Source of the DNA: Trueperaceae bacterium
GTDB taxonomy: Bacteria > Deinococcota > Deinococci > Deinococcales > Trueperaceae
Assembly: GCA_007122815.1 (NCBI GenBank)
Contig: SKSV01000031.1
Span: 1-7,756 of the forward strand
Reading direction: 5' to 3'
DNA length: 7,756 nt
Part shown: piece after piece, positions 1 through 5,920 of the stretch
Position numbering within the stretch: the stretch's first letter is position 1
How the letters are laid out: each line of letters starts with the position of its first letter
Position numbers and translations under genes: made by a program
Notes under the pieces: generated by a model
The model's input: the letters and a program-made list of their open reading frames with translations, nothing else
Told to the model about the DNA's origin: nothing
Database searches by the model: none

Positions 1-698
1 CTGTCCTGCTCGTCGGTGAGGAAGTGGCCGGTACCGAGCAGGAGCATGAAGTAGCCCTGCATGGTGGTGGCCTCACCCATCGAGGTACCGGCGTTGATCT
101 GGAGCGGGTAGCTGTCGGGGTCGGCCGCCTTGAGCGTGCGCGCGGTGTCGAGCAACTCCTCCCACGAGGTCGGTTGCCAGGAGCTGGCGTCGATGCCAGC
201 CGCCTCGAGCAGGTCGCCGCGCACGTGGATCATGCGGTAGTCGGTGCCGAGAGCGATGCCGTAGCGCTCGCCCTCGAACATCGTGAGCTCCTGGAGGCCG
301 AGGGGGATGTGGTCCCAACCTTCCCACTCGTCTACGGCGGCTCCACCCACCGCGTTCAATGGGCGCAGCATCTGGCCGTCGACGAACTCAGGGATCCAGA
401 AGCCGTCGAAGGCCATCACGTCGGCGCCAGCGCCGACCGAGAGGTCGAGGGCGTACTGCTCCCTGAGAGCCTCGTCGCTGCCGCCGAACTCGATCAGCTC
501 GACGTTCACGCCGGGGTTGCGGGCCTCGAACTCGGGGATGATGAAGTCGCGGATCCACTGGACCTGCTGGTCGTTGACGCCCCCGGCCACCATCCGTCCG
601 GTGATGGTGAGCGTCTGGGCTAGTGCCGCTGCTCCCATGGCCAGCAGGCCGGTGGCGAGCAGCGCGGTTAGTGCGGTGCGGATGCGGGGTGTGATCAT
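1..698 (-). CDS. ABC transporter sugar-binding protein, 3' end cut by window edge
   Basis: Translating the reverse strand from ATG 698 gives 232 codons that run off the window without a stop, so the C-terminal part is missing. Residues 1-27 form a Sec signal peptide: basic start (PRIRT), hydrophobic core, and AALA before Gln28. No cysteine follows, so it is not a lipoprotein and should be free in a periplasm. The mature part looks like an extracellular solute-binding protein family 1 (maltose/multiple-sugar type): early strand TLTITG, then IPEFEARNPGVNVELIEF, a GADVMAFDGFWIPEF segment, and later GERYGIALGTDYRMIHV. GGAGG at 703-707, four bases before the ATG, supports the start. It lies 79 bases after the alpha-mannosidase, so it probably delivers a mannose-containing glycoside to permeases encoded beyond position 1. 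The family call is firm. The ligand is inferred from the neighbours only. Confidence 0.9.
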   Translation of the reverse strand, partial: MITPRIRTALTALLATGLLAMGAAALAQTLTITGRMVAGGVNDQQVQWIRDFIIPEFEARNPGVNVELIEFGGSDEALREQYALDLSVGAGADVMAFDGFWIPEFVDGQMLRPLNAVGGAAVDEWEGWDHIPLGLQELTMFEGERYGIALGTDYRMIHVRGDLLEAAGIDASSWQPTSWEELLDTARTLKAADPDSYPLQINAGTSMGEATTMQGYFMLLLGTGHFLTDEQD

Positions 699-777
699 CT
701 TGCCTCCGTCGGGTCGAGCTAGACGCTTGAGAACGCTTCCTTGCACGGGGTGCTCCACGGTGGACGGGTGCCTCACT
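699..777 (-). promoter_or_regulatory. Intercistronic gap with weak LacI-operator-like site and small hairpins
   Basis: These 79 bases separate the mannosidase stop from the binding-protein start. They hold the Shine-Dalgarno GGAGG (703-707) and two small stem-loops: arms GCAC/GTGC at 743-753 and TCCAC/GTGGA at 754-764. There is also a degenerate LacI-family-like motif around a CpG, TTGAGAACGCTTCCTTG at 727-743. Its symmetry is poor (GAA-NNN-TTC only) and it does not resemble the strong palindrome at 4580-4597. No convincing -35/-10 pair is visible, so readthrough from the regulator promoter is the simplest model. The hairpins could adjust the ratio of mannosidase to binding-protein message, but that is inference. 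Confidence 0.25.
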
Positions 778-3561
778 TCAACTCCTGCCCTCCCTCCTGC
801 TCGGTACCAGCTCCAGGCTGATGACCTGGGCCGGCCCGAGCGCCAGGTCGAGGCCATCGCCGGTGGGTTCCAGGCGGGCCTCGCGGGTCTCGTCGAGTCG
901 CACGAGGTGGACCTCGTGCAGGGGGTGATCGAAGGTCAACCGGCCGTTCACCGGCACCGGCGCGGGGTTCCACAGGCGCAAGACGCTCGAGCTACCGTCC
1001 CTGGAGGGGCGGTACGCGGACAGGGTGAGCGGCGGGTCGACCCGCAGCCCGGCCACCTCTATGGGTGCGCCGACGGCGAAGGCGCGCGGTGGAGCCGTGA
1101 AGCGCTCGGCCTCCTGGGCTAGCGGACCCTGCCACCAGTCTCCGAAGAAGGGTACGAGCGCGAGGTCGAAGGTATGGCGGCCGCGGCACTGAGCCTCGGG
1201 TGTCGGGAGCGCGGGGCCCGCGCCCTGAGGGCGTGAGCGGAGATCGTCGCGGGAGAGCCATCCCACGCAGCGCAGGAGCGTCACCGCGAGCTCGACGCCA
1301 GCGTCGGTCGCTTCGGCCTGGTACTCGGGGAGCCCGCGGTTCAGCAGCGCCAGCCCGCGGCGCGTGGCTGTGTCGGTAACCGCAACGAAGCGGCGTTGGT
1401 GACGGGTCCCGCTCGGCTGCTGGTACCAGTCGTCAGTCTGGTCTGGGCGCAGGTCACGTTGCAGCACGTGGAAGTGCCCGTCGGCCGCAACGAGCTCGGC
1501 GTCACAACCGCTGGACACGACCAACCGCAGGCGGTGGTCTTCGCTCTGGTTCTCCAGGTCGACGCGGATGTCGAGGCGGGTCACGCCGACTTCCAGCGCA
1601 ACGGTCAACTCGATGGGGAGCCTCGATTGGCCCTCTCTGCGCTGGCGGTCCGAGCTGAGTCGTTGGGGTAGCTCTAGCTGGTAATCGAGGCGAGCGCTGG
1701 CTCGTACCGGGCCGCGCTCGAGCAAGCGCGGTGGAGCCGCGCTCGTGTCGAACGTCAGCGGATCGCCCACCCCGCTGAAGTCGTACTCGTCCCCCGCGTC
1801 GCCGATGTCCTCGAAGCGCAGCTTCAGGTCACGGGCGTGACCGTCGCCCTTGTCGATGAGCGTCACGTTGCCTCGGGCTCCGATCTCCACGCGCAGGTGC
1901 TCGTTCTCCAGTGTCACGCCCTCATCGTGCGCGCTCGCGCGCGCGATGACGGGTTCCACGCCTAGCTCCTGTGCGTGGTCCGGCGCTCGTTCGGTTCCCG
2001 GCTGCCCCGGCCGCTCCGCTGCGCCCTCCTCGTCGTTGCCTTCCTCCGTCTCTACCCGCACGCTCGTGATGCCCAGCGGGGGCACATCGGCCAGGACGGT
2101 GAGCTGGACCTCCTCGCAGGCCTCGTCAGCCTGACCCGGGAGGGTTCCGGCTCGCGAGACGGTCTGGTGCAGAAGCGGGCGACCTCCAGCATCCAGCACC
2201 CGCAGACGGGATGCACTGCCGGGCGGGAGGCGAAGCTCGGTGTCGACGACGGAGAGTAGGGGAGTCGGGAGCGGGTTGTACAGCGCCAGGTGGCGCGCCT
2301 CGAGGCGCTCGTCCCGCGGGTCGTCTCGGTGATCGGCGAGGTGATCGACGGCGCGCCGGCAGAGGTCTTCGCCCAGTTGTGTCACCTGCTCGAAGCGGCT
2401 CATCACCTCGCGGTGAACGGGGTCGATGGAGCAACCGTAGATCGAGTCGTGAGCGTGGTTGAGTAGCAGCGTGCGCCAGGCGATGCGGAGTAGAGCCTGT
2501 TGATCGGGCGCCCCGTGCCGAGCAGCCAAGGCGGTGAGCGGCTCCGCGTACCTCTCCAGCAGCGTCTGGGCGTGGTGGTTGGCCTGCTTCAGGTACATGC
2601 GGGCGGACCACACACCGCTCAACACGTGGTGGTAACGGCTGCCGGTGAACTCGCCGCGATGTGTGGCCAGGGAAGCGTCTTGGGACTGCACGGCGCGGAC
2701 GTACTCCTCGACGTCGGAGTGCACGACGTCGACGTGCTCGAACGCAGAGTCGAGGTCTCTGACGATGGCGGGCAGGTTCGGCTGCGGGAAGAGGTGGTCG
2801 GAGCCGTTGAGCATCAGCACGGCGTCTCCGGTCGCGTAGGCGTCCAGACCTCCCTCGAGACGCTCCAGCGCTTGGCGCAACCACTCCGGGAACTCTTCGC
2901 CCAGAGCTTCCGAGCCGTACAGGGCGGCGCTGAAGTGGCGGCGTGCGCGCTCCGGATCGTAGTCGTCGCGGAGCTCCCAGTCGAGGTGACCGAGCGCGGC
3001 TACGGCCGAGTAGGTGTTGAGCAGGTGTACGGCCAAGACCCGCTCCACGCCGTCTGCGGCGATCCACCTGAACTCCGCGCGGAGACGCTCACCTTCGTTG
3101 CCCACTCCGCGCTCGAAGACGATGGCGTCCAGCCCGAAGCCCTTCACGATCAGCGGTAGCTGTGACACGTGGCCGAAGGAGTCGGGTGTGTACGCGACCC
3201 TCATCGGCTCGCCGTAACGCCTGCAGGTGTCGCGCCCCAACTCCAGGTTGCGCACGAGGGCTTCGGGGCTGACGAGGAACTCGTCCGCGAGCACGTACCA
3301 CGGACCGATGCGCAGGCGCTCTGTGCGCACGTGCTCGGCGATGGTCGCCGCGCGCTCGGGGCGCACCTCGAGGTAGTCGTCGAGAACCACGGCCTGCCCG
3401 TCGAGGGTGAAGCGCCGGTACTCCGGATCGTTCTCGAGCAGCTCCAGCACCTCGTCGACGACGTCGACCAGGCGCGCCCTGAAGACCTGGAAGGGCTGGT
3501 ACCATTCGCGGTCCCAATGGGTGTGAGGGACGATGTGGACCGTGCGGTGGGCTGGGCTCAT
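778..3561 (-). CDS. GH38 family alpha-mannosidase, cytoplasmic, MngB-like
   Basis: A 927-residue zinc-dependent retaining alpha-mannosidase. The GH38 catalytic domain begins at once: HIVPHTHWDREW (residues 9-20) supplies zinc ligands His15 and Asp17, YTPDSFGH (124-131) carries the expected nucleophile Asp127, and NGSDH lies at 252-256. LLNHAHDSIYGCS (366-378) is the last active-site histidine region and resembles the HDSI.GCS signature of bacterial MngB-type enzymes. The C-terminal domain shows GDEYDFSG (590-597) and VGWLSRDDL (766-774), also typical of that branch. No signal peptide, so it acts on imported substrate. Upstream in-frame sequence overlaps the regulator gene. ATG 3561 is chosen because the catalytic motif follows directly, AGGGAG lies 8 bases ahead, and it overlaps the regulator stop as ATGA (3558-3561), implying translational coupling. 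Residues about 505-540 are an acidic, probably disordered linker. Substrate could be mannosylglycerate, mannobiose or an N-glycan/mannan fragment. Confidence 0.93.
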   Translation of the reverse strand: MSPAHRTVHIVPHTHWDREWYQPFQVFRARLVDVVDEVLELLENDPEYRRFTLDGQAVVLDDYLEVRPERAATIAEHVRTERLRIGPWYVLADEFLVSPEALVRNLELGRDTCRRYGEPMRVAYTPDSFGHVSQLPLIVKGFGLDAIVFERGVGNEGERLRAEFRWIAADGVERVLAVHLLNTYSAVAALGHLDWELRDDYDPERARRHFSAALYGSEALGEEFPEWLRQALERLEGGLDAYATGDAVLMLNGSDHLFPQPNLPAIVRDLDSAFEHVDVVHSDVEEYVRAVQSQDASLATHRGEFTGSRYHHVLSGVWSARMYLKQANHHAQTLLERYAEPLTALAARHGAPDQQALLRIAWRTLLLNHAHDSIYGCSIDPVHREVMSRFEQVTQLGEDLCRRAVDHLADHRDDPRDERLEARHLALYNPLPTPLLSVVDTELRLPPGSASRLRVLDAGGRPLLHQTVSRAGTLPGQADEACEEVQLTVLADVPPLGITSVRVETEEGNDEEGAAERPGQPGTERAPDHAQELGVEPVIARASAHDEGVTLENEHLRVEIGARGNVTLIDKGDGHARDLKLRFEDIGDAGDEYDFSGVGDPLTFDTSAAPPRLLERGPVRASARLDYQLELPQRLSSDRQRREGQSRLPIELTVALEVGVTRLDIRVDLENQSEDHRLRLVVSSGCDAELVAADGHFHVLQRDLRPDQTDDWYQQPSGTRHQRRFVAVTDTATRRGLALLNRGLPEYQAEATDAGVELAVTLLRCVGWLSRDDLRSRPQGAGPALPTPEAQCRGRHTFDLALVPFFGDWWQGPLAQEAERFTAPPRAFAVGAPIEVAGLRVDPPLTLSAYRPSRDGSSSVLRLWNPAPVPVNGRLTFDHPLHEVHLVRLDETREARLEPTGDGLDLALGPAQVISLELVPSRREGRS

Positions 3562-4550
3562 GCGCTCGACTCCCTGATCACCAGCTCGTGCGGCACCAGC
3601 CGCTGGGACGCGCCCCCGGTCGCACCGTCCATCCCGGCCAACAGCAGCTCGATGGCGTTGCGACCGAGCGCGAAGGCGTTGAGCTCGACGCTGCTCAGGC
3701 GCGGGTTGGTGTACTGGGTGAGGTCGTCGTTGTTCATGCCGATGATGGCGACGTCCTGCGGTACCCGGCGACCCCGCTCGTGGAGCGTGCGCATGGCGAC
3801 GACCGCTTGCGGGTCCGCGACCGTCACGATCGCGTCCAGCGCGAGCCCGGCGCCCAAGTGCGCGTCGATGACTTCTCTCACGGCGTCGGGCGGCGCGTCC
3901 ACGTAGGCCACCCGCGGCCTCACGCCTGCGGTGGAGCATGCCTCGCGGAAGCCCTGCTCACGATCCTGGGTGAAGGTGCGGTAGGCGGGGCCGTTGATCA
4001 GCAGGGGAGCCCGGCGGCCGGGCGCGAGAAGGTGTTCGGTGGCGTCGCGTGCGACAGCGACGTTGTCGTTGTCGACCGTCGAGACGCCGGCGACTGGGCT
4101 CCGGCCCAGGAGCACGTGGGGGAAGCGCGCCTCGACGACGTCCTGGAGCAAGCCGTCGTGCTCACTGGGGTTCATGAGCACTACGCCGTCCGACCAACGC
4201 TCGGCCATCAGGCGTTTGAGCACGGATCGGGCCTCGGCTTCGTCTTGCGGGACCGTCAGGGTGAGGGTGTAGCCGCCGTCGCGCGCCCCGTCGTGGAGCC
4301 CGCGCAGGTAGTGCGTGAAGAACCCGCTGGTCATGTTCGCCCCGAGCGAGGGGTCGAGGAGGTGGATCGACCAGGTGCGGCCGCTCGAGAGGCTTCGGGC
4401 TGCGCGCATCGGGTGGTAATCGAGCAGCTCGGCCGCCTCGAGCACGCGTCGGCGAGTGGCCTCGCGGACTCTGGCGTCGCCGTTCAGCGCCAGCGAGGCG
4501 GTAGAGACGGAGACGTTCGCGCTCCTGGCGATGTCTCGGATGGTGCTCAA
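3558..4550 (-). CDS. LacI-family transcriptional regulator (TTG start)
   Basis: A 330-residue LacI/GalR regulator of normal family length. The N-terminal helix-turn-helix is TIRDIARSANVSVSTASLAL (residues 3-22), followed by Asn23-Gly24. The hinge is YHPMRAARSLSSGRT (45-59), where Leu54 occupies the position that inserts at the operator's central CpG in this family. The rest is the periplasmic-binding-protein-like effector domain, including SDGVVLMNP and DVAIIGMNNDDLTQYTNPRLSSV. An upstream in-frame ATG at 4607 would add 19 residues of no family character and place the palindrome inside the coding region. TTG 4550 instead puts the HTH at the N-terminus and has AGGAGG five bases ahead. It is first in an operon with the GH38 mannosidase and the sugar-binding protein, so it most likely represses that operon and is released by an imported mannoside or its product. 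Effector identity is inferred. Confidence 0.93.
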   Translation of the reverse strand: MSTIRDIARSANVSVSTASLALNGDARVREATRRRVLEAAELLDYHPMRAARSLSSGRTWSIHLLDPSLGANMTSGFFTHYLRGLHDGARDGGYTLTLTVPQDEAEARSVLKRLMAERWSDGVVLMNPSEHDGLLQDVVEARFPHVLLGRSPVAGVSTVDNDNVAVARDATEHLLAPGRRAPLLINGPAYRTFTQDREQGFREACSTAGVRPRVAYVDAPPDAVREVIDAHLGAGLALDAIVTVADPQAVVAMRTLHERGRRVPQDVAIIGMNNDDLTQYTNPRLSSVELNAFALGRNAIELLLAGMDGATGGASQRLVPHELVIRESSA

Positions 4551-4555
4551 GGCTC

Positions 4556-4561
4556 CCTCCT
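4556..4561 (-). promoter_or_regulatory. Shine-Dalgarno site that fixes the regulator start at TTG 4550
   Basis: The reverse strand reads AGGAGG, then GAGCC, then TTG: a full consensus site at five-base spacing. It is the main reason for preferring the TTG start over the ATG at 4607, which lies upstream of the operator palindrome. The site is separated by a single base from the inverted repeat at 4563-4583. Confidence 0.8.
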
Positions 4562-4562
4562 G

Positions 4563-4583
4563 GATAGCGCTCCGCACGCTATC
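4563..4583 (-). repeat. 7-bp inverted repeat (mRNA hairpin) abutting the regulator's ribosome site
   Basis: Arms GATAGCG and CGCTATC are perfect complements around a 7-base loop. In mRNA the stem would end one base before the AGGAGG of the regulator gene. Its outer four bases (4580-4583) are shared with the adjacent 18-bp palindrome, so in RNA the two hairpins cannot form together. As DNA it could instead be an accessory binding site. The pairing is seen directly; any role is inferred. Confidence 0.5.
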
Positions 4584-4597
4584 GAACCGGTTCGATA
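4580..4597. promoter_or_regulatory. Probable LacI-family operator, perfect 18-bp palindrome
   Basis: TATCGAACCGGTTCGATA is a perfect palindrome of 9-bp arms whose centre is a CpG step (4588-4589), the form expected for LacI/GalR-family operators. It lies in the leader of the LacI-type gene, about 30-47 bases before the TTG start and about 55 bases downstream of the start point expected from the promoter at 4652-4680. This geometry suits negative autoregulation and roadblock control of the whole mannosidase operon. I found no second good copy elsewhere in the window. Confidence 0.75.
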
Positions 4598-4651
4598 CTG
4601 GGCCCACGAGAACCGCGCGCGGGTCTTCAGAGCCGATCTGTCCGTGACCCG

Positions 4652-4680
4652 ATGGTAGTACCGCCGCGGGCTGGCGTCAA
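4652..4680 (-). promoter_or_regulatory. Sigma70-like promoter for regulator-mannosidase-transporter operon
   Basis: The reverse strand has TTGACG (4680-4675, five of six consensus bases), a spacer of exactly 17 bases, and TACCAT (4657-4652, four of six). The predicted start point is near 4645, giving a leader of roughly 95 bases that contains the palindrome and hairpin. It is the best-spaced promoter match I found in the window and sits between the preceding gene's hairpin and the regulator. A second promoter overlapping the palindrome cannot be excluded. Confidence 0.6.
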
Positions 4681-4684
4681 CCGT

Positions 4685-4709
4685 AGCGGCGCCCCGGCGG
4701 GACACCGCT
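4685..4709 (-). terminator. 11-bp stem-loop after the dehydrogenase gene, terminator-like without U-tract
   Basis: In minus-strand RNA the arms AGCGGUGUCCC and GGGCGCCGCU (preceded by a further G) pair along 11 positions around a 3-base GCC loop, with two G-U wobbles. On the plus strand those wobble pairs become A-C mismatches, so the structure is specific to the transcript of the dehydrogenase, whose stop is about 39 bases upstream. No T-run follows (next bases ACGGTTGACG), so it is either a U-less terminator or a 3'-end stabiliser. The regulator promoter's -35 begins five bases downstream. Confidence 0.5.
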
Positions 4710-4747
4710 GCGCTTCGCCGGCCTTCTAGAGGGCGACCGAAAGCTCG

Positions 4748-5809
4748 CTACTGCACGTCAACGGGCCGCGGCGCCTGCGGCTCACCGGTGAGGTAGGACC
4801 TCTCGGCAGCCTCGCAGGCGGCCAGCACAGCGAGTCCCTGCCTGATGCCGGGTGTTGGCCGGGAACCGGTGCGGAGCGCCGCGACGAAGGCCGCTAGCTC
4901 GGCTCGATAGGCCTCCGCGAAGCGCTCCAGGAACCAGGGCGCGTGGGTGCGCTCGATCCGACCCTTGCGGTAGATCGTCAGCCGGTCGAGCTCGTCGGCG
5001 CGCACGATGCCCTTGGACTCGCTGCCGCCCACCTCGAGCACGGTCTCGTAGCCGTATGCGTTGCGCAAGCGGTTCTCGATGACACCCAGAGCGCCTGACT
5101 CGAAGCGCAGCGCCATGACGGTGGTATCGGGCTTGCCGAGCTCTGCGAAACGAGCGTTGGTCAGTGCAGCGCCGAGGGTCCGGATCTCGGCGATGGAGCC
5201 GGCAACTGCCAGCGCCAGGTCCATGTCGTGACTCAGCGTGTCGTGGAAGATCCCCGCAGCACGCTTCATGCCTTCGAAGCTGGGCCCCTCGGGGTCCGAC
5301 GTCACCGACCGGAAGGTCTCCACGCGTCCGAGCGCGCCGCTGCGGACGTGCTCCAGCAGGCGTGCAACGCCGGCGTCGTAGCGGCGTTGGAAGCCGATCT
5401 GGAAGGGAACTCCCGCCCCGCGAACGCTCTCGGCGACCTCGACGGCCTCCGATCCGGAGGTGCCGAGCGGCTTCTCGCAGAAGATCGCCTTGCCCGCCGC
5501 TGCGGCCGCCTTGATCAGGTCGCCATGCGTGTGGGACGGGGAAGCTATCACCACGGCCTGAACTGCTGGGTCGGCCATGGCCTCGCTCGCTTCCACGCCG
5601 GCCTGGACGTCCGGTGAGAGCGACGCCGAGCGCCGCGCCAAGTCGCGGTCGACGTCGACGACCCAACGCAGTGCTGCGCCGGGCAGCGACACCAGGGTGC
5701 GCGCGTGGAACGCCCCCATCAGGCCAGCGCCGATCAGCGCGAACCCTATCGGGTCTGGCAGGGCGATCGAGTGTCCCGCGGACCTTACCTGAGAGCTACG
5801 CTTCGCCAT
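4748..5809 (-). CDS. Gfo/Idh/MocA family NAD(P)-dependent dehydrogenase, IolG-like
   Basis: A 353-residue cytoplasmic oxidoreductase. The Rossmann nucleotide site is ALIGAGLMG (GxGxxG at 27-32), with acidic residues at the end of beta-2 (VVDVD, 50-54) suggesting NAD preference. The family signature CEKPLG (111-116) supplies catalytic Lys113. FHDTLSHDMD (188-197) supplies Asp190 and His194, the same spacing as the Asp-x3-His pair of inositol 2-dehydrogenase. GFQRRYD (139-145) and the SDP segment after residue 170 also resemble IolG. There are about 18 extra residues before the Rossmann fold compared with usual family members, but no alternative ATG/GTG/TTG exists before Met31, so ATG 5809 stands. 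No good Shine-Dalgarno precedes it, so initiation may be SD-independent. It is probably a separate unit from the mannosidase operon. Substrate could be an inositol or another cyclic polyol or sugar; sequence alone does not tell. Confidence 0.9.
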   Translation of the reverse strand: MAKRSSQVRSAGHSIALPDPIGFALIGAGLMGAFHARTLVSLPGAALRWVVDVDRDLARRSASLSPDVQAGVEASEAMADPAVQAVVIASPSHTHGDLIKAAAAAGKAIFCEKPLGTSGSEAVEVAESVRGAGVPFQIGFQRRYDAGVARLLEHVRSGALGRVETFRSVTSDPEGPSFEGMKRAAGIFHDTLSHDMDLALAVAGSIAEIRTLGAALTNARFAELGKPDTTVMALRFESGALGVIENRLRNAYGYETVLEVGGSESKGIVRADELDRLTIYRKGRIERTHAPWFLERFAEAYRAELAAFVAALRTGSRPTPGIRQGLAVLAACEAAERSYLTGEPQAPRPVDVQ

Positions 5810-5873
5810 GATGCCGAGTGTGCCACGAAGCGCCTACGGTGAGCAGGTGGCCGATGCCCCTCGCGCTCGAGCG

Positions 5874-5903
5874 ATTATCCTCGGTGCACCGGGCGCGGCT
5901 CAC
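5874..5903 (-). promoter_or_regulatory. Possible promoter for the dehydrogenase, in the divergent intergenic region
   Basis: The reverse strand has GATAAT (5879-5874, five of six to consensus) with GTGAGC (5903-5898, three of six) 18 bases upstream. The start point would be near 5867, directly over a 10-bp perfect palindrome CGCTCGAGCG at 5864-5873, which may be an operator or chance in GC-rich DNA. A weaker plus-strand -10 (TATCCT, 5876-5881) overlaps it, so the two divergent genes may share this 111-base region (5810-5920). Confidence 0.4.
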
Positions 5904-5909
5904 CGCGCT

Positions 5910-5915
5910 AGGAGG
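5910..5915 (+). promoter_or_regulatory. Shine-Dalgarno site supporting GTG start at 5921
   Basis: AGGAGG followed by TCCGA and GTG. This consensus site at five-base spacing decides the start of the zinc-ribbon/TerB gene, which begins with GTG rather than ATG. Confidence 0.8.
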
Positions 5916-5920
5916 TCCGA

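Noticed and set aside
30..808. 15-bp inverted repeat (GGTACCGAGCAGGAG at 30-44, complement at 794-808)
   Set aside because: Both copies lie in coding sequence in different frames, do not extend beyond 15 bases and flank nothing element-like; probably chance.
283..1122. Plus-strand open frame of about 279 codons spanning the binding-protein and mannosidase junction
   Set aside because: It lies opposite two recognised genes and the gap between them, with low-complexity residues and no family resemblance; treated as a shadow.
1926..1946. GCGC-rich stretch in the mannosidase that might form Z-DNA or a hairpin
   Set aside because: It encodes ordinary residues (IARASAHDE) within the open frame and fits GC-rich codon use.
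3562..3939. N-terminal extension of the mannosidase frame by 126 codons
   Set aside because: The added sequence is arginine-rich shadow of the regulator gene. The catalytic HTHWD motif begins 13 residues after ATG 3561, which also forms the ATGA overlap.
3588..4658. Long plus-strand open frame (about 356 codons) opposite the LacI-type gene
   Set aside because: It lies antisense to a well-recognised regulator, shows no domain or motif, and is the kind of long open frame expected opposite GC-rich coding sequence.
4857..4872. GGAACCGGTGCGG, resembling half of the operator palindrome
   Set aside because: It lies inside the dehydrogenase coding sequence near its 3' end, is not symmetric beyond ACCGGT, and has no promoter beside it.
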